Assembly (NCBI RefSeq): GCF_030161375.1
Contig: NZ_BSSQ01000014.1
Coordinates: 62,001-126,000 of the forward strand
From: Paenibacillus glycanilyticus
GTDB taxonomy: Bacteria; Bacillota; Bacilli; Paenibacillales; Paenibacillaceae
Direction of reading: 5' to 3'
Length of the DNA: 64,000 nt
Shown here: in pieces, positions 25,729 to 34,793 of the stretch
Layout: every line of letters starts with the position of its first letter
Numbering within the stretch: the first letter of the stretch is position 1
Made by a program: the position numbers and the translations under genes
Notes under the pieces: generated by a model
Told to the model about the DNA's origin: nothing
The model's database searches: none
The model's input: only the letters and a program-made list of their open reading frames with translations

Positions 25729-25772
25729 AAAAAATCCTCATTACCGGTCCCGTAAAGGATAGTAATGAGGAT
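25729..25772 (-). terminator. Intrinsic terminator after the yphF-like gene
   Basis: A perfect 11-bp stem (ATCCTCATTAC and its complement) is followed by six or more T on the minus strand. Confidence 0.8.
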
Positions 25773-25795
25773 CATGTGCCGCGCCAGAATTGCGC

Positions 25796-26554
25796 TTATG
25801 ATTTAACGGCCTGCGGCTCGTTATTAACCCAATGATAAGCTGGGGCTTTAACCGGAACGTATTGATCGGAATCAACGAGAACCGTGCGAAGATCCGCGTC
25901 AGCGCTCGGTTTAACATCGCTGTGTTTCTGAATGACCTGCATGATATCAGGGCCATAGTCGATATAAACGCGACCGGTCTCATCCATCATTGCGGCTAAC
26001 GTCTGGAAGGAATAGTCGCTTCGCAGATCAGGCGATTTTTTGTTCATCGCTTTATAATCAATGTAAGAATAACCCGGATAAGCTTGTCCGCTTGCCGGCA
26101 ATTGGCCATCATGGCTGTTCTTGTAATCGTTAACCCAGCTTTGAATATCGTTCGCCTGCTGATAGGTTACCAGATTCATAAGTTTGATTTGCGGTTTGGT
26201 CTCTTCATTAATAATCAAGAAGTAATAATTGCCGCCGTTCTCAAACGCTGCAGTAGGTATTGAGCTTATGTACCCTTTATTCGTCAGCTGAGAAAAGTCA
26301 ACAAGAAACTTCTCATATACAGGCGTATCTTCGGAGCTGTTTTTCATCGGCAGCATTCCGGTCTCCGACTGATATTGATCAATCGCTGCCTGTACGTTGC
26401 GGACAGCTTCTTTTGGAGCAACTTGATTCTGCTTCATTTCGCTTTTTGGATACATGCAGCCGCTGATCGAAATAACAGCCGCAATCAACGTTATAAGCAT
26501 GACCGAGCGGCTAACCGCTGCCGAACGCAATTCTCTCTTTCTACCCCTCATCAC
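25796..26554 (-). CDS. Lipoprotein in the yphF position
   Basis: A 252-residue secreted lipoprotein. A hydrophobic signal (18-32) ends in the lipobox ISISGC (Cys33). The mature part starts with a helical segment RNVQAAIDQYQSETGMLP like the start of a type II secretion pilin domain, and later has VLVDSDQYVPVKAPAYHW. By synteny between spoIVA and the ferredoxin/yphE genes it corresponds to B. subtilis yphF, but sequence identity to YphF was not checked. The function is unknown. Confidence 0.75.
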   Translation of the reverse strand: MMRGRKRELRSAAVSRSVMLITLIAAVISISGCMYPKSEMKQNQVAPKEAVRNVQAAIDQYQSETGMLPMKNSSEDTPVYEKFLVDFSQLTNKGYISSIPTAAFENGGNYYFLIINEETKPQIKLMNLVTYQQANDIQSWVNDYKNSHDGQLPASGQAYPGYSYIDYKAMNKKSPDLRSDYSFQTLAAMMDETGRVYIDYGPDIMQVIQKHSDVKPSADADLRTVLVDSDQYVPVKAPAYHWVNNEPQAVKS

Positions 26555-26572
26555 TTGCTGATCCTCCCCGTT

Positions 26573-26920
26573 CTACCATAAATCGTCGTTTTCTTCCGCC
26601 TGCTTCGCAAGAAGCTTCTGTACCGCGGCCCGAAGCGGATCAAGCGGTACATCGACCTGAACGTCGCCGCGTGCCTTCGCCTGGCAAGCCAGTCTGAAAC
26701 CTTGCTGCTCGAGACCGGCCAACTTCCTTCGTTCCTCATCCGCCATAGGCAGCAAATCGCTGCCCGGCCTGATCTGAACTTTGCACATAAAGCAAGCCGC
26801 ATTGCCGCCACAGCGAGTCTGAATAAGGATCCCTGCTTTGCGGGCCGCCGACAAAATCGAAGTTCCCGGCTTTACTTCAACGGACACGCCTGAAGGCCAG
26901 AACGTCACTTTTGTGCTCAT
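26573..26920 (-). CDS. 2Fe-2S ferredoxin-like protein
   Basis: ATG at 26920 gives 115 residues. Three cluster cysteines lie in CGGNAACFMC (C-x5-C-x2-C) and the fourth in FRLACQA. This matches the chloroplast/adrenodoxin-type 2Fe-2S fold and suggests electron transfer in the cytoplasm. The C-terminal tail DPLRAAVQKLLAKQAEEN is helical. It overlaps the preceding gene as ATGA. A second ferredoxin lies 650 bases upstream. Confidence 0.85.
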   Translation of the reverse strand: MSTKVTFWPSGVSVEVKPGTSILSAARKAGILIQTRCGGNAACFMCKVQIRPGSDLLPMADEERRKLAGLEQQGFRLACQAKARGDVQVDVPLDPLRAAVQKLLAKQAEENDDLW

Positions 26921-27528
26921 AGCGCCGCACCTGCCTGACAATAAATGAGCTGTTCGTTCATCCGTTTTTTCGCCTGAACGGTCAGTAGGTTACGCGCTTC
27001 AAGAGTGTTTCTTGCTTCCTCATGAAGCGAAACATTCTTTATATAGTGATTCATTATTAACGCAAGACGGTCTTCTCTGCCCCGAAGCATGTTGAACCAT
27101 AATTCATGAGCAAGCGGAACAACGGGAACAGAAACTCCCTCGTCAATCAAGGTAAAACACTCCGAATAGGGCTTTAGCACAGAACGGACTTCCGTTTGAT
27201 AACGGCAGCCGTTAGCCCGCACAACAAATCCTCCAACAAGCTCTACGGGAATGCCTTCCACAAGAAAATGACTAAGAACGGACCGATAATTGCCGCATTC
27301 GCTTAATTGCTTCACGTCTGTCGCGTATGGCGTCAGACGCTCATACAAGAGGTCATAATCGGCGTCATCGGTGTATAAGTCGATGTCATTCGGTTCTTCC
27401 GGCAATGGCAGACCCCGCAGCAACAACCCGCTGCTGCCGCCCAATACCCAAGCCGCTTCTACGCCATCAAGCGCCCGGACGATGGCAGCAAGAGCTTTGT
27501 CTATGGAGGTACTATTGTTATTGTTCAT
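26917..27528 (-). CDS. Nucleotidyltransferase-fold protein
   Basis: A 203-residue protein starting at ATG 27528 after AAGGA. WVLGGSSGLLLRG (residues about 27-39) followed by NDIDLYT gives the GG(S)-x-DxD pattern of the Pol-beta nucleotidyltransferase fold; a third carboxylate may be in PVELVGG. It resembles small MNT or AbiEii-like enzymes, but no antitoxin is adjacent. It lies between two 2Fe-2S ferredoxin genes and is coupled to one. The substrate is unknown. Confidence 0.7.
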   Translation of the reverse strand: MNNNNSTSIDKALAAIVRALDGVEAAWVLGGSSGLLLRGLPLPEEPNDIDLYTDDADYDLLYERLTPYATDVKQLSECGNYRSVLSHFLVEGIPVELVGGFVVRANGCRYQTEVRSVLKPYSECFTLIDEGVSVPVVPLAHELWFNMLRGREDRLALIMNHYIKNVSLHEEARNTLEARNLLTVQAKKRMNEQLIYCQAGAAL

Positions 27529-27570
27529 CACTGCACATCCTTCCCTTACGCTACTTTCGTTCCATCTAAG

Positions 27571-27867
27571 TTAGAAATAAGGCTTGTTAACCGCTTTAAT
27601 AGATATGTCGCTGCTCTTCACGATCGCCTGGCAAGCGAGACGGTAACCGTCCTCAAATTCCTCCGGTTCCATCCGATCCCATTCCGCATCCGTAATGCCT
27701 TCAAGAGCCGCTGCTCCTTCTTCTATGTAGCACCGGCATCTCGCGCAAGTTCCGCGGGTACAATTCGAAGACCAGTCGACCTTTGCTTTCAATGCGTGCT
27801 TTAGCAGCGATTGCCCTACTTCGGACTCGACAACCGCCGTTTTCGTTCTCCCCTTCAACTCAATCAT
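27571..27867 (-). CDS. 2Fe-2S ferredoxin
   Basis: A 98-residue plant-type ferredoxin. Cysteines lie in NCTRGTCARCRC, with the cluster pattern C-x4-C-x2-C, and in YRLACQA near residue 79. An acidic middle (DAEWDRMEPEEFEDG) is typical of electron-transfer ferredoxins. It is separated from the nucleotidyltransferase gene by 42 bases and likely shares its transcript. Confidence 0.9.
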   Translation of the reverse strand: MIELKGRTKTAVVESEVGQSLLKHALKAKVDWSSNCTRGTCARCRCYIEEGAAALEGITDAEWDRMEPEEFEDGYRLACQAIVKSSDISIKAVNKPYF

Positions 27868-27916
27868 GCCGATCGAATTCCTTTCGCACTGTCATTATGT
27901 ATGTATCTACCTTGCT

Positions 27917-28096
27917 TTAGACAATGGCAATCAGCCCGCATAAAAAACCGAATACAAGCAAAATAAAGGAAACAAAGGATAGCGTAAATTTGATTACTCC
28001 TTTTGTCTTTAGCCGGGCAAATGTAATGATAACGGCGGCGATCGCCATCAACCCGATTCCGATTAAAGATACCCACATCTTCGTCATTGGATCCAT
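27917..28096 (-). CDS. Small membrane protein, YphE/DUF2768-like
   Basis: My translation from ATG at 28096 gives 59 residues, starting MDPMTKMWVSLIGIGLMAIA, with two hydrophobic segments (about 8-26 and 36-58) joined by a short basic loop ARLKTKG. In B. subtilis yphE, a two-helix DUF2768 protein, occupies this place between yphF and gpsA, so I read it as the counterpart. A GGGAG site lies 11 bases upstream. The function is unknown. Confidence 0.7.
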   Translation of the reverse strand: MDPMTKMWVSLIGIGLMAIAAVIITFARLKTKGVIKFTLSFVSFILLVFGFLCGLIAIV

Positions 28097-28169
28097 GAAC
28101 TAATCTACTCCCTAGTCGATAACCATAATAAATGCAACACTCATTATAACATCAAGCACAAAAAAGGAC

Positions 28170-28212
28170 AAAAAAAGCCAAAAAATCTGCTCCTATCGGC
28201 AGATTTTTTGGC
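28170..28212 (-). terminator. Intrinsic terminator after the spoVIF-like gene
   Basis: A perfect 14-bp stem (GCCAAAAAATCTGC and its complement) is followed by seven T on the minus strand. Confidence 0.85.
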
Positions 28213-28219
28213 GAATTCT

Positions 28220-28495
28220 TTACTTAATCATCATTTTGATCAATGATTCAATATTGCCTATGCCCATACCGCTTGCTTTCACGGCTTTTACAATATCGTT
28301 CATCGTTTTGTCTGAGACCGGAACCTTTGCCATATCCGATACTTGCTTAATCAGTTTACGGAGTTCGTCTTCATTTTGCATCGTCGAAGCCGATACGCCG
28401 TTAGCCAATTTTTTAACCGCATTCTCGGAAATGTTTTTCCCGGTTTTCTTATTTATTGCATTAAGAACATCTTTGGAAAGATTATTCTTGCTCAT
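28220..28495 (-). CDS. spoVIF: Stage VI sporulation protein F-like protein
   Basis: ATG at 28495 behind GGAGG gives 91 residues. The pattern LNAINKKTGKNIS, then an ANGVSAS segment, ELRKLIKQVSDMAKVPVSDKTM and a short C-terminus matches the SpoVIF/YjcC family of small proteins needed for late coat assembly and resistance. The assignment is from remembered family pattern, not alignment. It stands alone between gpsA and a terminator. Confidence 0.7.
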   Translation of the reverse strand: MSKNNLSKDVLNAINKKTGKNISENAVKKLANGVSASTMQNEDELRKLIKQVSDMAKVPVSDKTMNDIVKAVKASGMGIGNIESLIKMMIK

Positions 28496-28589
28496 TTTTT
28501 TGCCCTCCTTCAATGTCGCTGAAGACCTCATAAGCGTTAGCCTTGGAACATCATATGAGGAGGGCGGATGATTGGTATAGGCAAGTGTC

Positions 28590-29618
28590 TTAGCCTAATT
28601 GTTCAATTTCATGCGTCTTTAAGCGGCCCATCAAATTGAGAACCGCGTCTTTCGGCGAGTTATTCGCAAACAACACGCTGTAAAGTTCGGCCGTAATCGG
28701 CATTTGTACATCATATTGCTTCGCAAGCTCATTGGCTGCTCTGGTCGTTCTAACCCCTTCTACGACCATTCCCATACGCTCCAGCACTTCCTCCAGAGGG
28801 GTGCCGTCGGCCAACATGGAGCCTGCCCGCCAGTTGCGGCTGTGCTGGCTTGTACAAGTCACTACGAGGTCGCCAACGCCCGCAAGTCCGGCAAAGGTTA
28901 GCGGATTGGCTCCCATGGCCGTGCCGAGCCGGCTGATCTCAGCTAAACCGCGGGTAAGCAATGCGGCTTTTGCGTTATCGCCAAAACCAAGTCCGTCCGA
29001 TAGGCCGGCACCTAGGGCGATAATATTTTTGATAGCGCCTGCTACTTCAACGCCAACGACATCCGGGTTCGTATACACGCGGAAATATGTACTCATAAAA
29101 GCATCTTGCGCCTGTTCTGCGGCCTGAAGATCGGCAGAAGCAACAACAACCGTGGTCGGCTGCTTGCGGATGACCTCCTCCGCGTGGCTTGGCCCGGACA
29201 ATACGACGATTGACTCCGCAGAACGGTTAAGCTCCTCCGATAACACCGTCGTCATCCGTTTTAAGGTTTCGGCTTCAAAGCCCTTTGTTGCATGAACAAC
29301 TAAAGTGCCATCCTCCAGATAAGGAGCAGCTTGCTTAGCAACTGCTCTCATCGCCGAGGAAGGCGCGACGAACAAGGCCAGTCCGGCGCCTCTTAGCGCT
29401 TCTTGCATATCCGTAGTCGCGTGAAGCGAGGACGGAAGCGCAACACCCGGCAAATACTTTTCATTCGTCCGGGCTCTGTTCATCTGCTCCGCATGTTCGG
29501 CGGAACGAGTCCATAGCTGAACATCGTAACCGTTGCCGGCCAATACAGAGGCAAGCGCGGTTCCCCAGCTGCCTGCTACCAGTACTGCCGCACGCCCTTT
29601 ATGCTTAACTGTCGTCAT
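28590..29618 (-). CDS. gpsA: Glycerol-3-phosphate dehydrogenase [NAD(P)+]
   Basis: GpsA reduces dihydroxyacetone phosphate to sn-glycerol-3-phosphate, the backbone of phospholipids. The 342-residue protein has the N-terminal nucleotide site VAGSWGTALA, VLSGPSHAEEV near 145 and the catalytic helix GAIKNIIALGAGLSDG near 195. The first glycine of the usual GAGSWG motif is Val here. It is followed on the same strand by spoVIF and preceded 7 bases upstream by plsY, which uses its product. Confidence 0.95.
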   Translation of the reverse strand: MTTVKHKGRAAVLVAGSWGTALASVLAGNGYDVQLWTRSAEHAEQMNRARTNEKYLPGVALPSSLHATTDMQEALRGAGLALFVAPSSAMRAVAKQAAPYLEDGTLVVHATKGFEAETLKRMTTVLSEELNRSAESIVVLSGPSHAEEVIRKQPTTVVVASADLQAAEQAQDAFMSTYFRVYTNPDVVGVEVAGAIKNIIALGAGLSDGLGFGDNAKAALLTRGLAEISRLGTAMGANPLTFAGLAGVGDLVVTCTSQHSRNWRAGSMLADGTPLEEVLERMGMVVEGVRTTRAANELAKQYDVQMPITAELYSVLFANNSPKDAVLNLMGRLKTHEIEQLG

Positions 29619-29625
29619 TCGCTAA

Positions 29626-30234
29626 TCACGACCCTTTCTTAGCTCCCAGCTTGTTCTCCGTACCTTTCAGCAGCTTCACGATATTCGTACGGTGACGTAC
29701 GAAGGCAAATAGACAAAGGATGAGACTTACCGTAACTACCGGAGCCGAATAATAGAAAATGGCGATAAGAACAGGAGTTAATGCAGCAAAGATGAGAGAT
29801 CCAAGAGACACGTACCTCGTAATGGCAATCACGATAATCGTAATAATGCCCGCAATCAAAGCCGGTACAAAGGCAAGCGCTGCGATTGCGCCAATCGTTG
29901 TCGCAATCCCTTTGCCGCCTTTGAAGTTGAAATATACCGGCCAATTATGGCCCATGATTGCCGCCAGACCGCACAAGGCAGGGGTCCAGTCGATTCCTTC
30001 GTCGAGACCAAGAGCTCGTCCGATCCACACTGCGGCGATCCCTTTGGCGAAGTCAAGCACAAATACGAGTATACCCGGTCCTTTCCCCAGGACGCGAATC
30101 GTATTCGTTGCACCGGCGTTGCCGCTGCCATGCTCGCGGATATCAATGCCTTTCACAAGTCTTGCGATCACGATGCTAAACGAAACAGAGCCCAATAAGT
30201 AACTCAGAACAACCGCGATTACAGCGTATATCAA
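29626..30234 (-). CDS. plsY: Acyl-phosphate:glycerol-3-phosphate acyltransferase
   Basis: PlsY moves an acyl group from acyl-phosphate to glycerol-3-phosphate, the first step of phospholipid synthesis. The 202-residue membrane protein has the three conserved motifs GSGNAGATN, GHNWPVYFNFKGGKGIATT (two parts) and a C-terminal VRHRTNI. About five membrane segments are visible. It is 7 bases from gpsA and 12 from der, so it is probably one operon. Confidence 0.95.
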   Translation of the reverse strand: MIYAVIAVVLSYLLGSVSFSIVIARLVKGIDIREHGSGNAGATNTIRVLGKGPGILVFVLDFAKGIAAVWIGRALGLDEGIDWTPALCGLAAIMGHNWPVYFNFKGGKGIATTIGAIAALAFVPALIAGIITIIVIAITRYVSLGSLIFAALTPVLIAIFYYSAPVVTVSLILCLFAFVRHRTNIVKLLKGTENKLGAKKGS

Positions 30235-30246
30235 GCTTCTTCTCCC

Positions 30247-31569
30247 CTAATCTTCATCCGATTTCTTGCGCGTGAACAAACGAACTGGCGTTCCTTCAAA
30301 ATCAAATGCCGCCCGAATCTTATTCTCGAGGTAACGCTCGTACGAGAAGTGCATCATTTCCGGATTGTTTACGAAAATCACAATCGTAGGAGGCTTGGTA
30401 GCCACTTGAGTGACATAGTTGATTTTGAGTCGTTTGCCTTTATCCGTTGGCGGCGGATTATATGCAACCGCATCGGACACGACATCATTAAGCAGATGAG
30501 TCTGAATCCGCATCGCATGTTGCTCCGATACATGATTCACGACAGGGAGCAGCTTATGCAAGCGCTGTTTGGTTTTCGCAGACAAATAGACGATTGGCGC
30601 ATAAGTCATGAACAGGAAATGATCGCGGATGGTTTGCGTAAATTCCTGCATGGTCTTGTCATCCTTATCGACAACATCCCACTTGTTCACAACAAAGATA
30701 GAAGCCTTGCCCGCTTCATGCGCGTAACCGGCGATATGTTTGTCCTGCTCGATAATGCCTTCTTCCCCGTTGATAAGCACGAGCACGACATCGGCGCGCT
30801 CAATCGCTTTCAAAGCGCGCATAACGCTGTATTTCTCCGTAGATTCATAAACCTTGCCGCGTTTGCGCATACCCGCGGTATCGATCAGCACGTACTTTTG
30901 GCCGTCGCGTTCAAACGGCGTATCGATCGCATCGCGCGTTGTGCCCGCCACGTTGCTAACGATAACGCGTTCTTCCCCGAGCAATGCGTTCACGAGCGAT
31001 GATTTGCCTACATTCGGACGTCCAATCAGAGCAACGCGAATAACGTCATCGTCATAGCCGTCATCTTCAATCTCCGGCAGTTTCTCGATCGCCGCATCCA
31101 ACATGTCGCCGATCCCTAGGCCATGCGAGCCGGATACCGCAATAGGGGTACCAAAGCCTAAGCCATAAAACTCATAAATTTCATCCATCCGGCCTTGGTT
31201 GTCCACTTTGTTAACAGCCAGAACAACCGGTTTATGCGAACGGAACAGCATTTGCGCCACTTCGTCGTCCGCATGCGTGACGCCGGATTTCGCGTCGCAC
31301 ATGAAAATAATGACGTCCGCTTCTTCAATTGCAAGCTCTGCCTGCATCCGAACGGATTTCATTATTTCATCTTCGCCATCAATTTCAATACCGCCTGTAT
31401 CTACGATGCTGAATGCTCTGCCATTCCATTCTCCTGGGCTATAAAGACGGTCCCGGGTTACGCCCGGTTTATCTTCAACAATTGCCAGCCGATCGCCAAC
31501 CACCCGGTTAAAAATGGTGGATTTGCCCACATTCGGGCGACCAACTATCGCAATAACGGGTCTTGCCAT
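30247..31569 (-). CDS. der: Ribosome-associated GTPase Der (EngA)
   Basis: Der is a double GTPase needed for 50S subunit maturation. The 440 residues hold two G domains: GRPNVGKST at 9-17 with NKVD, and GRPNVGKSS near 183 with NKWD, followed by a KH-like C-terminal domain (about 350-440) ending in a basic tail. This tandem layout is unique to Der. It leads the der-plsY-gpsA group. Confidence 0.97.
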   Translation of the reverse strand: MARPVIAIVGRPNVGKSTIFNRVVGDRLAIVEDKPGVTRDRLYSPGEWNGRAFSIVDTGGIEIDGEDEIMKSVRMQAELAIEEADVIIFMCDAKSGVTHADDEVAQMLFRSHKPVVLAVNKVDNQGRMDEIYEFYGLGFGTPIAVSGSHGLGIGDMLDAAIEKLPEIEDDGYDDDVIRVALIGRPNVGKSSLVNALLGEERVIVSNVAGTTRDAIDTPFERDGQKYVLIDTAGMRKRGKVYESTEKYSVMRALKAIERADVVLVLINGEEGIIEQDKHIAGYAHEAGKASIFVVNKWDVVDKDDKTMQEFTQTIRDHFLFMTYAPIVYLSAKTKQRLHKLLPVVNHVSEQHAMRIQTHLLNDVVSDAVAYNPPPTDKGKRLKINYVTQVATKPPTIVIFVNNPEMMHFSYERYLENKIRAAFDFEGTPVRLFTRKKSDED

Positions 31570-31648
31570 TGTTCAATGCTCACTCCTTCAGAAATACTCA
31601 CGACTATCATCATAGCAAAAAACAACGTTCTTGGCTAACTTTTCATCT

Positions 31649-31828
31649 TTAGTGATGGTTTACGATGATAATCGTTCCGTTTTTGAGGTCATGGGCGCTG
31701 GCATCCAATATTTTCTCAAGAAGAAAAGCAGTCTGCTGCATCTGTTTCTCGTCGGGCTCAATAAATATGGGTGCACCGCCGCCTACTTTCTCGTGTTGCA
31801 CGGCAACCACGGCAACAATCTTAGCCAT
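31649..31828 (-). CDS. Capping complex subunit for YIEGIA
   Basis: My translation from ATG at 31828 gives 59 residues, starting MAKIVAVVAVQHEKVGGGAP and ending IIIVNHH. It overlaps the end of the YIEGIA gene by 8 bases. A short protein of this look directly after a YIEGIA gene matches the small partner annotated as its capping subunit in spore-formers. The name comes from context and remembered pattern; the biochemical role is not established from sequence. Confidence 0.75.
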   Translation of the reverse strand: MAKIVAVVAVQHEKVGGGAPIFIEPDEKQMQQTAFLLEKILDASAHDLKNGTIIIVNHH

Positions 31829-32735
31829 TATTCGGCGCCTCCTTATTCACTGAAGCTTCCGTTGGCATGCGGACTGCAGACTCCAGAATCGGCACTTTAT
31901 TGATCACCTTCAGCGCTTTGGTCATATCCTTGTCCTGAGGAAGGAAAAAGATCGCGAGCCTGCCATCTTTCATATCCAGCTTCGCCATTGGGATCAGCGA
32001 AGGCTCCCCGTCATCGCGGAATATACCGAGAATCGTTGATAAATCGTACAGGATCGCTTGTCTTTGCCCCAAATTGCTGATGGTCACTTTGCCATTGGGG
32101 TTATAAGGCGTCAGAATAAACCCCATCCCGCGTTCACGGATAATCTCCTGATTTTCCCTAAGGCCAACATTCATAATGTAAATATCCCCTACAAACAGAT
32201 CGGGACCGTCAACCCGCACCTCCGCACCTTCCGTGCGGCAGATATGAGCAATATTTTTGCCCGATTTGAGAAGACGAACAATCAGGAGCGACAGGATCCC
32301 TCCGGCAATGCCCAAATAAACGTTCCAGATGATCGCAAACAGACTGGTCAAGAGAGCAGACATAATAACCAAATAGTTGCGTCCTTCAAATACCATGGCA
32401 ATGCCTTCTATGTACGTGGAGCCGCGGCTAACGAGCTCCAACTCGTCGATTTTGGTCAATGTCTCCCTCTCCATCTTCCTTACGTCGCGGAATTGCTGCG
32501 CGGCAAGGGACAGGAACGTAATCGCCGTATAGTCCTTATTGTAAAGAGCAGGTACCGCAACCGCGCCAAGCGCTGCTGCAATGACGCCAAGAGAGATATG
32601 GATAATGCGCCCGTGAGGATAAGTCGGGTATTGCCTGTAATCGGTGCGCAGCATAAGAAGCCGCGAGACGATGCCAAACACGATGCCCAGCAGCACGCCA
32701 AGCAACATTTTGTGCTCGACAAGATAAGTATTCAT
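31821..32735 (-). CDS. YIEGIA family membrane protein
   Basis: A 304-residue protein with AAAGGAGG upstream. It contains the family-naming motif YIEGIAMVFEGRNY near residue 110, with hydrophobic segments at about 10-28, 45-63 and two near 125-160. The C-terminal 140 residues are soluble, with VGDIYIMNVGLRE. Found in endospore formers; I know of no clear biochemical function. It lies between yphA and der, with the small capping gene overlapping its end. Confidence 0.85.
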   Translation of the reverse strand: MNTYLVEHKMLLGVLLGIVFGIVSRLLMLRTDYRQYPTYPHGRIIHISLGVIAAALGAVAVPALYNKDYTAITFLSLAAQQFRDVRKMERETLTKIDELELVSRGSTYIEGIAMVFEGRNYLVIMSALLTSLFAIIWNVYLGIAGGILSLLIVRLLKSGKNIAHICRTEGAEVRVDGPDLFVGDIYIMNVGLRENQEIIRERGMGFILTPYNPNGKVTISNLGQRQAILYDLSTILGIFRDDGEPSLIPMAKLDMKDGRLAIFFLPQDKDMTKALKVINKVPILESAVRMPTEASVNKEAPNNG

Positions 32736-32740
32736 TTGGG

Positions 32741-33388
32741 TTAGCTTCCTCCTTTATTCCTCCATGGGATTGGGACAAATCGAACAACGCCGTTCTTAAG
32801 CGCCTGAAATACCAAGCTCACTACACGTGTTGCCGCAAAAGCAATCCATAAGCTGTCCCACCATTGCAAAGAACCGATGGACGCTTCATAGCTTCCCCGT
32901 TGCAGCATGGCATGGACAAGCTCTGCTATCGCGCCCGCGTAGAGCAGAACCGTAAACTGATGTTGTCCCTTGGTTGAGAAGGCGGCTGCCAGTACCCCGG
33001 CGGCTATTGGACCGTCAAGCAGCGGGTCCAGCCAGAAAAATACGGGGTCAACGCTGTACATTTTTCTTAAGCATCCCCAGATCATGCCTGCAAGCAGCGC
33101 ACATACTAGCAAATATCCTCTTGAATCCCACACTACGGGACCGCTCATGACAAGCAACATGATAAGCATGAGCAGAATAGTACCCGCATAGACGTGGATT
33201 GCCATATTCCCAAGCCGGAACGTTTCCCGAACCGGCTGTAGAGCGGCACAAACCGCAATCGTCACAACAAGCCATTTTCCGTTCTTCACAGTCAATCCAA
33301 CCAGGCAGGACCACCCGGTTGCCATTAATATGAAAGCCATAAGCATAATCCAGATTGAAATGTATCCGGCATTCACAAGATCGATCAC
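32741..33388 (-). CDS. YphA family membrane protein
   Basis: A 215-residue integral membrane protein with about six hydrophobic segments and a short basic C-terminus (PIPWRNKGGS). It matches the place and build of B. subtilis YphA, between ypfD and der. The start is uncertain: GTG at 33388 abuts the GAGAG site, and GTG at 33376 has better spacing. It is 5 bases from the YIEGIA gene. The function is unknown. Confidence 0.75.
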   Translation of the reverse strand: MIDLVNAGYISIWIMLMAFILMATGWSCLVGLTVKNGKWLVVTIAVCAALQPVRETFRLGNMAIHVYAGTILLMLIMLLVMSGPVVWDSRGYLLVCALLAGMIWGCLRKMYSVDPVFFWLDPLLDGPIAAGVLAAAFSTKGQHQFTVLLYAGAIAELVHAMLQRGSYEASIGSLQWWDSLWIAFAATRVVSLVFQALKNGVVRFVPIPWRNKGGS

Positions 33389-33415
33389 CTCTCGTTGACC
33401 TATTATGCTCCAAAT

Positions 33416-33456
33416 AAAAAGAGCTATTCCCGATTTTTACAAATCAGGAATAGCTC
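33416..33456 (-). terminator. Intrinsic terminator after ypfD
   Basis: The stem GAGCTATTCC/GGAATAGCTC is extended inside by TGATT/AATCG pairs and followed by five T on the minus strand. Confidence 0.8.
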
Positions 33457-33475
33457 TGCTATTTCACGATAATAA

Positions 33476-34714
33476 TTATTTCAATTTGCTCAGCTTGTCG
33501 CCGAAACGCTCAGCCAGCGAGTAGCTCATGCTGGAGCTGTTCAAGCTAACATTCGGGTTGTTGCCCAGATCTTCTGGCTTAACTTGCGGAGTACGCTCAC
33601 GTTGCGGTTTGCCCGATCTAGGAGCTTGCTCGGAAGCAGCTGGTTGCTCTGGAGCTTCTTCTGTTTCTTTAATGCTCAGGCTAACGCGTTTCTCACCCGC
33701 GTTGAAGTCCAGTACTTTCGCTTGCACTTCTTGGCCTTCTTTCAGTACTTCGAAAGGAGTCGCGATGTGACGGTGAGCGATTTGCGAGATGTGCACCAAA
33801 CCTTCAACGCCAGGAGCGATTTCAACAAACGCGCCAAACGTTACAAGACGGCGTACAGTACCCGTTACGATATCGCCTACGTTGAATTGGCTTGCAGCCG
33901 TTTCCCAAGGACCAGGTTGAGCAGCTTTCATGCTCAGGCTGATTTTGCCTGCCGCAGGATCAACTTTAAGCACTTTAACCGCAACTTTTTGACCTTCGGA
34001 CACAACATCCTTCGGATGAGCCACATGTTGCCACGACAGTTCGGATACGTGAACCAGACCGTCGATGCCGCCGATATCTACGAATGCGCCAAATGGCGTC
34101 AGGCGTTGTACAGTGCCTTCCAGTTCTTGACCAACTTGGAGGCCGGCGATCACTTGTTGTTTGCTTTGCTCGAACTCAGCGTCCAGTACTTCTTTTTGCG
34201 ACAGGATCACTTTGTTGTTCTCGCGGTCGATCTCTTTAACCTTTACGCGAAGCGTGCGGCCTTTGTAATCGCTGAAATCTTCAACGAAATGACGCTCTAC
34301 CATGGAAGCCGGAATGAAGCCGCGTACGCCAACGTCAGCGACAAGACCGCCTTTCACAACGTCAGCAACTGCTACTTCGAATACTTCGCCGTTCTCGAAA
34401 CGGGCTTGCAGAACATCCCAAGCTTTTTCGCCGTCGATCAGGCGCTTCGACAGAACAAGCTTTTCTTTCTCGTCGTCAATGCTGACAACTTTCAGTTCAA
34501 CTTCTTGGCCAACTTGAACAGCATCGTTTGCATTAACCAGTTGCACAGCGGAAAGCTCACGAACCGGAACGACACCGTCATATTTATATCCAAGGCTTAC
34601 ATAAGCTTGGTTATCATCGATTTTGATGATTGTACCTTTAACTGTATCGCCTTTTTTCAAGGACACAAAGTTGTCCATTGCTGCCTGGTCTTGAACATTG
34701 ATTTCTTCTGACAT
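33476..34714 (-). CDS. ypfD: Ribosomal protein S1 homologue with four S1 domains
   Basis: A 412-residue RNA-binding protein. Four S1 repeats are visible at about 20-90, 105-175, 190-262 and 277-346, the last two with GAFVDIGGIDGLVHVSEL and GAFVEIAPGVEGLVHISQI. A Pro/Glu-rich tail and a final SYSLAERFGDKL follow. Bacillota YpfD lacks the two ribosome-docking domains of E. coli S1, so it acts as a loosely ribosome-associated factor. AGGAGG precedes the ATG. Confidence 0.93.
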   Translation of the reverse strand: MSEEINVQDQAAMDNFVSLKKGDTVKGTIIKIDDNQAYVSLGYKYDGVVPVRELSAVQLVNANDAVQVGQEVELKVVSIDDEKEKLVLSKRLIDGEKAWDVLQARFENGEVFEVAVADVVKGGLVADVGVRGFIPASMVERHFVEDFSDYKGRTLRVKVKEIDRENNKVILSQKEVLDAEFEQSKQQVIAGLQVGQELEGTVQRLTPFGAFVDIGGIDGLVHVSELSWQHVAHPKDVVSEGQKVAVKVLKVDPAAGKISLSMKAAQPGPWETAASQFNVGDIVTGTVRRLVTFGAFVEIAPGVEGLVHISQIAHRHIATPFEVLKEGQEVQAKVLDFNAGEKRVSLSIKETEEAPEQPAASEQAPRSGKPQRERTPQVKPEDLGNNPNVSLNSSSMSYSLAERFGDKLSKLK

Positions 34715-34793
34715 GGAAATAACCTCCTCGATTCATACCCCAACTTTATTTAAACCTGCTTTCACGATTGAATAGCAGTATTTAAAACGACTG

